Under the pieces are notes generated by a model. It searched no databases. It was not told the origin of the DNA and worked only from the letters and a program-made list of their open reading frames with translations. 64,000 bases of DNA from an uncultured cyanobacterium (lineage in GTDB: Bacteria; Cyanobacteriota; Cyanobacteriia; CACIAM-69d), in NCBI GenBank assembly GCA_937883785.1, contig CALGDE010000104.1:1-64000 (forward strand), given 5' to 3'. Each line of letters begins with the position of its first letter. Position 1 is the stretch's first letter. Of the stretch, positions 43,672 through 53,376 are shown piece after piece. A program made the position numbers and the translations under genes.

Positions 43672-46600
43672 ATGTTTGTCAATTTCTTTTTGCGCCGTCC
43701 TGTTTTTGCTTCGGTGTGTTCCCTGCTCATTGTGCTGGTGGGGGTGGTGAGCTTTGGGCAACTGCCGGTGCAGGAGTTTCCGCAAATTGACCCGCCGGTG
43801 GTAACCATTAGCACCACCTACTTGGGGGCAAGCCCGGAAACGGTGGAAACGGAAGTGACGGAGATTTTGGAACGGGAAATTAATGGTGCCGAGGGCATTG
43901 ATACCCTCACCTCCAGCAGTTCCCAGTCCCAGTCCCAAATTCGAGCGCGGTTTTTGGTGGGGCAGGATATCAACGTAGCGGCTCAGGATGTGCGCGATCG
44001 CGTGGCCCGAGCAGTGCGGTTTTTGCCAGAGGAGGTGGAGCCCCCAATTGTGCGGCGGGAGTCGGGGGATGCGTCGCCTATTGTGTGGATTGCGTTGTCC
44101 GGGGGCGGTCGGCTGAGCAGCTTGGAGGTGAACGACTACGCTGAGCAAAATATTATCGATATTTTGGAAGCGCTACCGGGCGTCAGTCGGGTGTTTATTG
44201 GTGGGCAGCGGCGCTATGCCATGCGGCTGTGGGTAGATCCGCCGAGGTTGGTGGCGCGAAATTTGACGGTGCAGGATATTGAAGACGCGCTGCGGGAGCA
44301 AAATATTGAGCTGCCGAGCGGACGGGTGGAGGGGAATACCACCGAGTACAGCGTGCGGGTGCAGGGGCGGCTGCGATCGCCGGAAGAATACGAAAACCTG
44401 GTGCTGGCCTCTCGTTCCGATGGCACCACCGTAAAGTTTCGCGATATTGGGCGGGTGGAATTGGGGGCGGAGAACGAACGTACCTTTGCCCGGTCCAATG
44501 GGGATGAGGCGATCGCCCTGGGCATTGTGAAGCTTTCCACAGCTAATACCTTGGAGGTGGCTAACGGGGCGGTGGCCGAAATGGAGCGGCTATCGGAGCA
44601 GTTCCCTGAGGGCATGAGCTACCGGGTGGCGTTTGATCGGGCGGAGTTTGTAGCCCGAGCCATTCAAGAGGTGTGGTCGGCGTTGGCGATCGCCATTGTG
44701 CTGACGATTATTTCCATTTTTGTGTTTTTACACGACTGGCGTGCCACCCTCATTCCGGCGGTCACCATTCCTGTGTCTCTGATTGGTTCCTTGGGGGTGA
44801 TTGCGGCCCTCGGTTATTCCATCAACACGTTGACGCTGTTTGCTTTGACTTTGGCTACGGGGCTGGTGGTGGACGACACCATTGTGGTGCTGGAAAATGT
44901 GATTCGGTATTTGCAGGGGGGCGAGGACACGACTGTCAACCCTGAAGCTAACGGGGCGGGGCGATCTGCTTTCACGGCGACGGCGATCGCCACCAAGGAG
45001 GTGTTTTTTGCGGTAATTGCCACCACGGTGGTGCTGGTGGCGGTCTTTGTACCGGTGATTTTTTCCGGGGGCGAAACGGGACGGCTATTTTCAGAATTTT
45101 CCGCCACCTTAGCGGGAGCTGTGGTGGTGTCCACTTTTGTGGCATTAACCCTTGCGCCGCCCCTATGTGCCCGGCTATTGCGTCCCCAGGGAGAGCCGAA
45201 GGGAATTTTTGCTGCCTTTGATCGAGGGTTGAACTGGACTCGCGATGCCTATGGCGGCCTGTTGAAAAAGGTGGTGCGATCGCCAGGCTTGGTGATCATT
45301 ATTTTTCTGGTGAGCACCGTAGGAGGCTGGTGGTGCTTTGACCAACTGCCTCGGGAGCTAATTCCTGGAGAAGATCGCGGGGTGGTGTTGACCTTTGTTA
45401 ACGGTCCCGACGGCGCCAGTTTGCCCTACACCGACCGGGTTACCCAGAAAGTGGAAGATGTTTTTGCGGAAAACAGCGCCATTGAAGGCTATTTCGTGGT
45501 GGGCGCTTTTAGCCGGGGCGGTGGCGTGGGGCAAACTAATCGCGCCATTTCCTTTGCCAAGCTGAATCCTTGGGAGGAGCGATCGCCGGAGGAAAACCAG
45601 TCGGCGGTGATTGGCGGACTGTTTGGAGCCTTTTCCCAAATTCCCGAGGCGCGGATTTTTCCCATCGCTCCCAGCGGCTTGCCAGGGGCCGGATTTGGAT
45701 CGCCATTGCAGTTGGTGGTGCAGGGTAATGACTTGGAAACTATCGCCGCCGAAACGGAGAAGCTAGCAGCCCAAGCTCGGGAGCTGCCCCAGTTGCGCAA
45801 CGTCGATGTGGACCTGAGCTTTACCCAGCCAGAAGTGGCGGTGCGTATCAATCGAGACAAGGCAGCAGCTTTAGGGGTGGAGGTGCGGGATATTTCTCGC
45901 ACCATGCAAACTCTTCTGGGGGGGCGGGATGTGACCAGTTTTAACCGGGGCAACCGTCGCTACGAGGTCATTATTCAGGCAGAATCGCAATTCCGGGCGG
46001 ATCCGGAGGCGATCGCTAACCTCTATATCGAAACGAACCCTGACGATGGTCCCGCGGCAGCAGTGCCGTTGGGAGCCCTGGTCAATATTGAAACGGTTAC
46101 CACCCCGCCCACCATTGCCCACTTCAACCGCCGCCGCACGGCCACCCTGTCCGCCAGCCCCGCCCCTGGCTACAGCTTGGGTGAAGCATTGGAAGCCCTT
46201 CAAACCCTGGCTGACGACGTTTTGCCAGAGGGCTTCCGCACCGATGTGTCGGGCGAGTCGCGCACGCTGGTTCAATCGGGGCAGACGGTGCTGTTTATTT
46301 TCGGGTTGTCCATGGCTTTCGTCTTCTTGGTGCTCGCCGCCCAATTTGAAAGCTACCTCGACCCGCTAATTATTATGTTGGCGGTGCCGTTGGCATTGCT
46401 GGGAGCTTTCGGTGCGCTGTTACTTTTCGGACAGACCCTCAACGCTTATAGCCAGGTGGGGTTAGTGGTGCTGATTGCGTTGGCTACCAAAAATTCCATC
46501 TTGATTGTGGAATTTGCCAACCAACTTCGTGCCAGCGGTATGCCCCTAATCAAATCCGCGGTGGAAGCTGGTCGAATCCGCTTTCGCCCGATTTTAATGA

Positions 46601-46845
46601 CCGCCTTTTCCACCCTGTTTGGCATTTTGCCGTTGGTGCTATCCAGCGGTCCCGGTGCCGCCAGCCGTACTGCCCTGGGGGTGGCAGTGCTGGGTGGAAT
46701 GGCGTTGTCCACAGTTTTAAGCTTGGGCGTGGTGCCGGTGTTTTACATTTTGTTTAATCGTCGGCGATCGCCCCGTAATATTCCGGCACCATCGCCAACT
46801 TCACCATCATCCCCAGAAATCGCCCCATCAGCGCCTAACCATTGA
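43672..46845 (+). CDS. RND efflux pump permease, HAE1 family
   Basis: 1057-aa inner-membrane antiporter from ATG 43672 (start FVNFFLRRPVFASVCSLLIV is the family start; 48 upstream codons are discarded). It has twelve expected helices in two halves. The proton-relay Asp pair is in TM4 (ATGLVVDDTIVVLEN), and the multidrug signature HDWRATLIPAVTIPVSLIG is present, as is the C-terminal LALATKNSILIVEFAN (part). No adaptor (MFP) or outer-membrane TolC-type gene is adjacent, so it must use partners encoded elsewhere. The C-terminus is Pro/Ser-rich. Confidence 0.92.
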   Translation: MFVNFFLRRPVFASVCSLLIVLVGVVSFGQLPVQEFPQIDPPVVTISTTYLGASPETVETEVTEILEREINGAEGIDTLTSSSSQSQSQIRARFLVGQDINVAAQDVRDRVARAVRFLPEEVEPPIVRRESGDASPIVWIALSGGGRLSSLEVNDYAEQNIIDILEALPGVSRVFIGGQRRYAMRLWVDPPRLVARNLTVQDIEDALREQNIELPSGRVEGNTTEYSVRVQGRLRSPEEYENLVLASRSDGTTVKFRDIGRVELGAENERTFARSNGDEAIALGIVKLSTANTLEVANGAVAEMERLSEQFPEGMSYRVAFDRAEFVARAIQEVWSALAIAIVLTIISIFVFLHDWRATLIPAVTIPVSLIGSLGVIAALGYSINTLTLFALTLATGLVVDDTIVVLENVIRYLQGGEDTTVNPEANGAGRSAFTATAIATKEVFFAVIATTVVLVAVFVPVIFSGGETGRLFSEFSATLAGAVVVSTFVALTLAPPLCARLLRPQGEPKGIFAAFDRGLNWTRDAYGGLLKKVVRSPGLVIIIFLVSTVGGWWCFDQLPRELIPGEDRGVVLTFVNGPDGASLPYTDRVTQKVEDVFAENSAIEGYFVVGAFSRGGGVGQTNRAISFAKLNPWEERSPEENQSAVIGGLFGAFSQIPEARIFPIAPSGLPGAGFGSPLQLVVQGNDLETIAAETEKLAAQARELPQLRNVDVDLSFTQPEVAVRINRDKAAALGVEVRDISRTMQTLLGGRDVTSFNRGNRRYEVIIQAESQFRADPEAIANLYIETNPDDGPAAAVPLGALVNIETVTTPPTIAHFNRRRTATLSASPAPGYSLGEALEALQTLADDVLPEGFRTDVSGESRTLVQSGQTVLFIFGLSMAFVFLVLAAQFESYLDPLIIMLAVPLALLGAFGALLLFGQTLNAYSQVGLVVLIALATKNSILIVEFANQLRASGMPLIKSAVEAGRIRFRPILMTAFSTLFGILPLVLSSGPGAASRTALGVAVLGGMALSTVLSLGVVPVFYILFNRRRSPRNIPAPSPTSPSSPEIAPSAPNH

Positions 46846-47038
46846 CTTGGGCACTGTCGGCCACCTGTCAGATTGGTCGACAGATCACAGGGATTGGTGC
46901 GACCTGATGTACCATATCCCTGTTTGTGTATTGGCTGGATATGCCTTCAGACGGTAGCGCTTGGATGAATAGCGCACCTTCGGCCCGTCCTTTAGCCCAG
47001 TAGCGGTGTTTTAATCCATCCCAGTTCGGTATACTCCG

Positions 47039-49459
47039 ATGAAAATGTTGCGTCAGTTTTGGTTCTCCCCCGCTTTGGTTGTGCTGTCGGCGATCGCCGC
47101 GGTGGATCTTCCTGCTCAGGCGCAGCTTAATGAACAAGCCGTTGCTGAAGAGCCTCCTTTAAATAATTCGGCGACTGCGGCGGCTGCGACGTCTTTACCC
47201 GCTGCCAATCTGAGTGCTGCGGCGATCGCCAACCCAGCCGCCGCCAGCGTCTACGCCGTTAGTACCGTGGAAACTGCCACTCCCCATCAGGATGGGGTTG
47301 CTAGCGAAACCAATAACACCGCTGCTGAAATCGCTGACGCTTTGGACACGGGAACCACAGCCGAAGTCAATGTCAATATCCAGAACGTTGATACCCAAAA
47401 CGTTGATACCCAGAACGTTGATACCCAGAACGCTGAAAGCCGCAATTCCGGAACCTCTGAGGCGGCGATCGCCCCAACCCAGCCCCTTCTACTGGCCAGC
47501 AGAAATCCTTTAACCTCTCCTCAAAACGTGGGAACCACCCTGCTACAGGTGGCAGATCAGTGGCAGGCTCAAGCCGATCCCGAGGCAACTCCCGATAGTG
47601 GTCCGTCGGACGGTGACGCTCCCCCCGCAGAGGAAGCGGCCCCGGCGGCGCCGACGAGTCCAGCACCTCGCACTAACACCAGCACTGAAACCCAGGTTCT
47701 AGTGGCAGAAGTGGCTGTTACCGGCGTGGGAATTGAGCTACAGCGCAGTGTCTACGACGCCATTCGCACCCGCCCCGGTGAAAACACCAGCCGTAGTTTG
47801 CTACGGGAAGACGTTAACCGCATTTTTGCCACCGGTTTATTTGCCGATGTTAATGTTCGCCCAGAAGACACCCCCCTTGGGGTGCGGGTCACCTTTGAAG
47901 TGGTGGCAAACCCAGAACTACGGGCGGTGGAAGTCAGTGGCGCAGAGGTTATTCCCGACGAGGAAGTGGATCGCATCTTCAGCCCCCTGTACGGTCGTAC
48001 GCTGAACTTAAATGAGCTACAGTCCGGAATCGAAGATCTAAACCAGTGGTACCAGCAACAGGGCTTTGTGCTGGCTCAGGTGGTGGGAGCCCCCCAAATC
48101 AGCTCCGACGGCACTGTGCGGCTGGAGGTGACCGAAGGACAAATTGAAGATATTGAGCTGGTTTTCTTGGACGAAGACGGGGAAACCACTGACGAGGACG
48201 GCAACCCAGTGGAAGGGCGAACCCGGGACTTTATTGTGTTCCGCGAAATGCAGCTAAAGCCAGGGGCAACCTTTAACCGCAACCTAATTCAGCAAGATTT
48301 ACAGCGAATCTTTGGGCTGGGCATGTTTGAGGATGTGCAGGTGAAGCTGAATCCCGGCGATGACCCACGGAAAGTGGACGTATTGCTGAACTTGCAAGAG
48401 AAAAACACGGCGGTAATCGGCGCAGAGGCCGGCTTTAGCTCCTCCAGCGGTATTTTTGGTGCGGTTAGCTTCCAGGAACAAAACCTAGGGGGCAATAACC
48501 AGCGCCTGGGGGCTGAGGTGCAGCTCTCAGACCGGGGCTTTGGCTTCGACTTGTCCTTTACGGACCCTTGGATCGCAGGAGACCCTAATCGCACCTCCTA
48601 CACGGTGAATTTGTTTAAGCGCCGTACCATCTCTTTGATTTTTGACGGCGGCGATCGCGAGGTGGAGCTGGATAACGGCGATCGCCCCCGTATCGACCGA
48701 CTAGGGGGGCGAGTCGTATTTTCCCGTCCGTTGGCGAATAATTGGCGCGGCTCGGCGGGCATCGAATTCCAACATATTGAAATTGTGGACCGGGACGGCG
48801 ATGTGAACGCCGAAGACGAGTTGGGGAACGACCTCAGCTTCAGCGGCGACGGCATTGACGATTTGCTCACCCTGGAGCTGAACCTGTCCCAGGATTTACG
48901 CAATGACCCCATTGCCCCCACAGACGGCTCTGCCCTGCGCTTTGGCGTAGACCAGTCCATTCCCGTTGGTCGCGGCAGCATTTTCTTCAACCGACTGCGA
49001 GGCAGCTACAGTCGCTACTTCCCGGTGAATTGGACCAACTTTGCGGAGGGCGCGGAAACCCTAGCGTTCAACGTACAGGGGGGAATTGTGCTGGGAGACC
49101 TACCGCCCTATGAAGCCTTTGCGATCGGGGGTACAAACTCGGTGCGCGGTTACGGTGAAGGGGAAGTGGGGAGCGGACGCTACTATGTGCAAGGCACCGC
49201 TGAATATCGATTCCCGGTGATTACCATCAATGAAAGCATCCCCATCGGCGGCGTGCTGTTTGTGGACGTTGGTAGTGACTTAGGATCGGCAAGCGCAGTC
49301 CCCGGCAACCCAGCGGGCGCACGACGCAAGCCTGGCACCGGCATTGGCTTTGGTATCGGTGTACGAGCGCGAACCCCCTTTGGTCCAATTCGTTTGGACT
49401 ATGGTGTCAACGACGAAGGCGACTCCCGCTTACATTTCGGCATTGGCGAACGCTTCTAG
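47039..49459 (+). CDS. bamA: Outer-membrane assembly protein BamA/Omp85
   Basis: 806 aa. The signal peptide ends near residue 29 (LPAQAQ). Residues 30-220 are Ala/Thr/Asn-rich and disordered, with a 15-bp tandem repeat coding VDTQN. Then come three POTRA domains (about 222-465; e.g. TGLFADVNVRPEDTPLGVRV; YQQQGFVLAQVVG; LGMFEDVQVKLNPGDDPR) and the beta-barrel, with GGTNSVRGYGEGEVG (VRGY motif of strand 6 loop) and the terminal LHFGIGERF. It inserts outer-membrane proteins and precedes the lpx block, as in many cyanobacteria. Confidence 0.93.
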   Translation: MKMLRQFWFSPALVVLSAIAAVDLPAQAQLNEQAVAEEPPLNNSATAAAATSLPAANLSAAAIANPAAASVYAVSTVETATPHQDGVASETNNTAAEIADALDTGTTAEVNVNIQNVDTQNVDTQNVDTQNAESRNSGTSEAAIAPTQPLLLASRNPLTSPQNVGTTLLQVADQWQAQADPEATPDSGPSDGDAPPAEEAAPAAPTSPAPRTNTSTETQVLVAEVAVTGVGIELQRSVYDAIRTRPGENTSRSLLREDVNRIFATGLFADVNVRPEDTPLGVRVTFEVVANPELRAVEVSGAEVIPDEEVDRIFSPLYGRTLNLNELQSGIEDLNQWYQQQGFVLAQVVGAPQISSDGTVRLEVTEGQIEDIELVFLDEDGETTDEDGNPVEGRTRDFIVFREMQLKPGATFNRNLIQQDLQRIFGLGMFEDVQVKLNPGDDPRKVDVLLNLQEKNTAVIGAEAGFSSSSGIFGAVSFQEQNLGGNNQRLGAEVQLSDRGFGFDLSFTDPWIAGDPNRTSYTVNLFKRRTISLIFDGGDREVELDNGDRPRIDRLGGRVVFSRPLANNWRGSAGIEFQHIEIVDRDGDVNAEDELGNDLSFSGDGIDDLLTLELNLSQDLRNDPIAPTDGSALRFGVDQSIPVGRGSIFFNRLRGSYSRYFPVNWTNFAEGAETLAFNVQGGIVLGDLPPYEAFAIGGTNSVRGYGEGEVGSGRYYVQGTAEYRFPVITINESIPIGGVLFVDVGSDLGSASAVPGNPAGARRKPGTGIGFGIGVRARTPFGPIRLDYGVNDEGDSRLHFGIGERF
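47381..47434 (+). repeat. In-frame 15-bp repeat inside bamA
   Basis: CAGAACGTTGATACC occurs three times in succession with a fourth partial copy, giving (QNVDT)n. It lies in the disordered region ahead of the first POTRA domain, so copy number can change without a frameshift. Confidence 0.85.
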
Positions 49460-49510
49460 AAATCGCAGCGATTCATCGGCTGACATAAGCAGTTCCAAAT
49501 AATTTCTGCA

Positions 49511-49539
49511 AGCCCTGACCTATTGTCGGGGCTTTTTTG
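49511..49539 (+). terminator. Terminator after bamA
   Basis: AGCCCTGAC (49511-49519), loop CTATT, GTCGGGGCT (49525-49533), then TTTTTGA. Confidence 0.88.
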
Positions 49540-50423
49540 ATCCATGGCGTTTTATTGTCAGTTCGATAAAAAACAGGACAATTTGCGCGATCGCTGATGT
49601 TAAAAAGGCTGATTCGCTGAATAATCACCACAGTATTTTCAAAGATTTCAAAATTATCTCTAACCTTATGATCTCCATAACTTGAAGTGAATTTATGGGG
49701 ATTATTTTGTGTTCGTCAATGCGAAGATTCACACATTTAGAGGGAAAACAAAAAGAATAAGAAGATTGGTTTTGTCTCGTCATTGAATATTTAGATATTG
49801 CCATTCAAAAGCTCTAGAACCGGAGAAATATACATCTAAAAAGCGCTAAACCCGCAGAGCTTCAATCTCTTGATAAATTGACTGACTGACAGTCTTGAGC
49901 GATTAAAACACAGATAAATCAAGGAGATAAGCTGTCAAATCCAGAAAAATTTATCGCAAGAATTGTTTATAAAATCAACAATCCAATTGTCTTCGCCCAC
50001 GCTGCTTTGAATCACGTAGAGAGGTGTTTTTCATGCCTGTCAACGATTTTCAAGGGTTTAAATAAAGCTGATTAGCTAATCCTTGCATTGAGATTGGAAC
50101 GTAGGCTGACGAGGATGATGTGGTGGTCACGCATACTAACAATGGTCCGGTGACTCCAGAAGGCGTTCCACATTGTGGTTCTCAAAGTCGTAACACCTCT
50201 GATCAGGACACCTCAACAAACAGACAAAGCACAACCGGGACAGCTTTATCGACAACGAATAGAGCAGGTCAACCCCTTTCGACGTAAACTGCGATCTAAG
50301 ACAAAAGGTAACGAGACGTTGAACCCACGAGGAATTAATATTTCTCGCAAGATTTTAGGCTGATCCCTTGTAACTCTCAGACTTTGCTCTTCTGAAAGCT
50401 ATTACCCTAATCCATCCAGATCC
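49540..50423. other. Long A/T-rich spacer between bamA and lpxC
   Basis: An 884-bp stretch, clearly more A/T-rich than its surroundings up to about 50,050, with no recognised gene. A 62-codon frame (50175-50363) and an open stretch reading VVVTHTNNGPVTPEGVP in another frame (from about 50120) have no recognised family and could be gene remains. It must also carry the lpxC promoter. Confidence 0.45.
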
Positions 50424-51281
50424 ATGCCAACGACCCTTGCTAGTTCTGTTGCTTGTACCGGTGTAGGGCTGCATTCTGGCGCTGAAGTGAAGCTGACTCT
50501 GGTGCCGGAAGGGGAGGGCGATCGCGGTCGTTACTTTGTGCGGACGGATTTACAGGATGCGGTGATTATTCCGGCTCAGGTGTCCCAGGTGGGAGAAACG
50601 GTGCTATCCACCGAACTGGTATCCGCGGCGGGGGCTGAGCAAGGTACGGTGCGGACGGTGGAGCATTTATTGGCGGCGCTGGTGAGCCACGGAGTTGAGG
50701 CGGTGCGCATTGAGGTGGATGGACCAGAGTTGCCCTTGCTGGACGGGTCCGCCCAGGGTTGGAGTCAGGCGATCGCCACCGCCGGCGTCACCACAATATC
50801 CTCGGCACCTCAGCATCGTCCTATCCTTAGCGAGCCCCACTGGATTTACGACGGCGATGCATTTGTGGCGGCTTTGCCGTCCCCGACGTTGCGCTTTAGC
50901 TACGGCATCGAATTTAAAGAGGCTCCCATCGGCAAGCAATGGCACAGTTGGACACCCGTGGATTTTGGGGCAAACGGCGATGACTTTTTACACGCTATCG
51001 GTAAAGCTCGAACTTTTGGACTAGCGCGACAAATTGAACAGCTACGGCAAGCCGGATTAATTCGAGGGGGAACCCTAGAAAACGCCTTGGTTTGTGATGA
51101 AGAACGATGGCTAAATCCACCCCTGCGGTTTGAAAATGAACCGGTGCGTCATAAAATCTTAGACTTAGTTGGGGATCTGAGTTTAATCGGCACTATTCCC
51201 CAGGCTCACTACGTGGCGTTTAAAGCCAGCCACCGCCTTCATGTGGCGCTGGCGAAGGCGATCGCCAAAAGGCTCCAGTAG
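50424..51281 (+). CDS. lpxC: UDP-3-O-acyl-N-acetylglucosamine deacetylase
   Basis: LpxC (285 aa) is the zinc deacetylase committing to lipid A. Family blocks: [15 protein letters not shown], the zinc His in [26 protein letters not shown], the second zinc ligands in [16 protein letters not shown] (HxxxD), and the catalytic His in [11 protein letters not shown]. It opens the lpxC-fabZ-lpxA-lpxB series; lpxD is not in the window. Confidence 0.95.
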   Translation: MPTTLASSVACTGVGLHSGAEVKLTLVPEGEGDRGRYFVRTDLQDAVIIPAQVSQVGETVLSTELVSAAGAEQGTVRTVEHLLAALVSHGVEAVRIEVDGPELPLLDGSAQGWSQAIATAGVTTISSAPQHRPILSEPHWIYDGDAFVAALPSPTLRFSYGIEFKEAPIGKQWHSWTPVDFGANGDDFLHAIGKARTFGLARQIEQLRQAGLIRGGTLENALVCDEERWLNPPLRFENEPVRHKILDLVGDLSLIGTIPQAHYVAFKASHRLHVALAKAIAKRLQ

Positions 51282-51556
51282 TTCCCTACTTTTTGCTTAA
51301 GTAGCTCCTTTTTATTAAGGCTTCGGTAAATTTTCCCCAATTAATAGCGATTCAGCGCCCTGCGGACTTTATCCTTACCGGCAAAGCCTTTTAACTGAAC
51401 AGTTTCTGACGCGGTCTTGCAAAATTGTTTTTGAAACTGTGTTGTTTTTAAAACTGTTTTTTGAAACTGGGTCTTCAAGCTGTTTTTAAAAGCTGTTTTC
51501 TAGCGTCATAACGTCGCTATTTAGTTTTCGTTAACGTCATCCGAGTTCGCTAAGCT
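51282..51556 (+). repeat. lpxC-fabZ spacer with degenerate T-rich repeats
   Basis: Between about 51415 and 51500 four to five imperfect copies of AACTGTTTTTGAAACTG run head to tail. No gene is present. They might be remains of slippage, or form a structured fabZ leader. Confidence 0.5.
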
Positions 51557-52168
51557 ATGTCCACTCTGTCCGCCACCTCCACCTTGTCTGAAACCGCAGC
51601 TGAAAATACCCAAGCGTCTCCTAATTCTGCGACAGAGCCCACAGCCAACCAGTCCACCCGTACCAATAGTCACGTTGAGGCTCCCACCGCGGAGGAAGGG
51701 GCGATCGCCGAGGGCACCCCATCGAGCGAGCCCATCACCCTCGACATTGAACAAATCCATCAGCTTCTTCCCCACCGTTATCCCTTTGCCCTAGTGGATC
51801 GCATCATTGAGTATGTGCCTGGCGAAAAAGCGGTAGGGATTAAAAACGTCACCTTTAATGAGCCTCATTTCCAGGGACATTTTCCTGATCGCCCGCTGAT
51901 GCCGGGAGTGCTAATCGTGGAAGCAATGGCCCAGGTGGGCGGCATTGTGATGACCCAAATGCAAGAAGAAGGGGATGATCGCCTGTTTGTATTTGGCGGA
52001 ATTGATAAGGTGCGCTTCCGTCGCCCGGTGGTGCCTGGAGACCAGCTAGTGATGACCGTAGAACTGATGTGGGTTAAGCGGAAGCGCATTGGCAAGATGC
52101 AAGGAAAGGCGACGGTAGACGGTAAGCTGGTCTGTCAAGGTGAGTTGATGTTTTCACTGGTAGACTAG
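51557..52168 (+). CDS. fabZ: 3-hydroxyacyl-[acyl-carrier-protein] dehydratase FabZ
   Basis: FabZ (203 aa) dehydrates hydroxyacyl-ACP in fatty acid synthesis. The core begins near residue 57: [20 protein letters not shown], whose His is catalytic, then [23 protein letters not shown] with the catalytic Glu. The first ~55 residues are Ser/Thr/Ala-rich, absent from most FabZ and probably disordered; no internal Met precedes the core, so the extension seems genuine. The stop TAG runs into a dispersed repeat. Confidence 0.94.
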   Translation: MSTLSATSTLSETAAENTQASPNSATEPTANQSTRTNSHVEAPTAEEGAIAEGTPSSEPITLDIEQIHQLLPHRYPFALVDRIIEYVPGEKAVGIKNVTFNEPHFQGHFPDRPLMPGVLIVEAMAQVGGIVMTQMQEEGDDRLFVFGGIDKVRFRRPVVPGDQLVMTVELMWVKRKRIGKMQGKATVDGKLVCQGELMFSLVD

Positions 52169-52292
52169 GGCGCGTTGTTGATTAACACCAAAAGCCTTAC
52201 GCAGTGGGAAGAACCGTGTCCTGTTTCACAAATAAATAGGCGCTTCATATCCCGTGATGCGAGACTTTGAGACTTAATTGATAACAGCCCCC
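52166..52292 (-). repeat. Dispersed TA-flanked repeat, copy 4 (inverted)
   Basis: Read on the minus strand it begins GGGGGCTGTTATCAATTAAG with TCTCAAAG, matching copy 3, and ends CTGCGTAAGGCTTTTGGTGT...AACGCGCCC just before CTA, i.e. next to the fabZ stop. The middle has diverged. Confidence 0.65.
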
Positions 52293-52333
52293 AGGTCCGA
52301 TTTCGATTTTTTCTCGTCCCATTCCTCTACCCC

Positions 52334-53320
52334 ATGCAAGCCTTGATTCATCCGACGGCAGTTATCCATCCGGATGCCCGTCTCCATGCCTCGGTTCGTG
52401 TTGGCCCCTACGCGGTCATTGGCGAGCATGTGGAAGTTGGTGCAGACACCACAATTGGAGCCCACGTCGTTATTGATGGGAAGACGGTAATTGGCGATCG
52501 CAATCATATTTTTCCCGGTGCAGTTATCGGCGTTGAGCCTCAGGATCTCAAATACGATGGATCCCTCAGCCTAGTCAAGATTGGGAACGACAACTCCATT
52601 CGCGAATATGTGACCATTAATCGGGCAACGCGGGATGGGGAAGCTACGGTAGTGGGCAATGGCAATTTGCTGATGGCCTATGTTCATGTGGCCCACAACT
52701 GCGTGGTGGAGGATAACGTGATCGTGGCTAATGGGGTGGCGCTGGCGGGGCATGTACATATCGAATCGCGAGCCACCATTGGTGGGGTGCTGGGAATTCA
52801 CCAGTTTGTGCGCATTGGTCGTTTGGCAATGGTGGGGGGCATGAGCCGCATTGATCGCGACGTGCCGCCATTTATGTTGGTGGAGGGAAATCCGGCGCGA
52901 GTGCGCACCTTGAATCGGGTGGGGCTGCGTCGCGCTGGCTTTGAGGAGCTGGGAGATGGGCAGGTGGTTAAGCATCTGAAACAGGCGCTGCGTCTGTTTT
53001 TCCGATCTGGGCTGGCGGCAGAGGCGGCGATCGCCCAAATTCAAACCCTTCCCCCCAGTGAGCCGCTGGATCATTTGGTGGCTTTTTTACAGCGATCGCT
53101 GGCGGGTCGCCGAGGATTAACACCGGGTACCAAAGGCAAATCCCCTAAAAAGCAGTCTTCCAATTCAGCAAGCACAGGTGCAGCTAATGCGAGGGCAGAA
53201 GGCGCGACTGTTATTGATACGTCCATTGCCACTGCGGCCCACAGCAATCTGACGTCGGAACTGCATTCTTTAAACTCCTCTAATTCCAGTGCGATCGCCC
53301 CGCCAACGTCCAGTGTTTAA
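52334..53320 (+). CDS. lpxA: UDP-N-acetylglucosamine acyltransferase
   Basis: LpxA (328 aa) adds the first acyl chain to UDP-GlcNAc. The left-handed helix of hexapeptides is clear (IHPTAVIHPDARLHASVRVG; EYVTINRAT; the catalytic His in MAYVHVAHNCVVEDNV; GGMSRIDRDVPPFMLVEGNPA (in part)). The usual protein ends near residue 265; here a further ~60 residues of Ser/Ala/Asn low complexity follow, so the gene is longer than normal. Confidence 0.94.
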   Translation: MQALIHPTAVIHPDARLHASVRVGPYAVIGEHVEVGADTTIGAHVVIDGKTVIGDRNHIFPGAVIGVEPQDLKYDGSLSLVKIGNDNSIREYVTINRATRDGEATVVGNGNLLMAYVHVAHNCVVEDNVIVANGVALAGHVHIESRATIGGVLGIHQFVRIGRLAMVGGMSRIDRDVPPFMLVEGNPARVRTLNRVGLRRAGFEELGDGQVVKHLKQALRLFFRSGLAAEAAIAQIQTLPPSEPLDHLVAFLQRSLAGRRGLTPGTKGKSPKKQSSNSASTGAANARAEGATVIDTSIATAAHSNLTSELHSLNSSNSSAIAPPTSSV

Positions 53321-53376
53321 CATCCAGTGGATCGGGGAAGCATGGAAAGATTGACAGGTATGACGGGGGGCAAAGG

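Noticed and set aside
50175-50363. 62-codon open frame before lpxC
   Set aside because: Rich in basic residues, no family match and no ribosome site; kept only as part of the gene-poor spacer.
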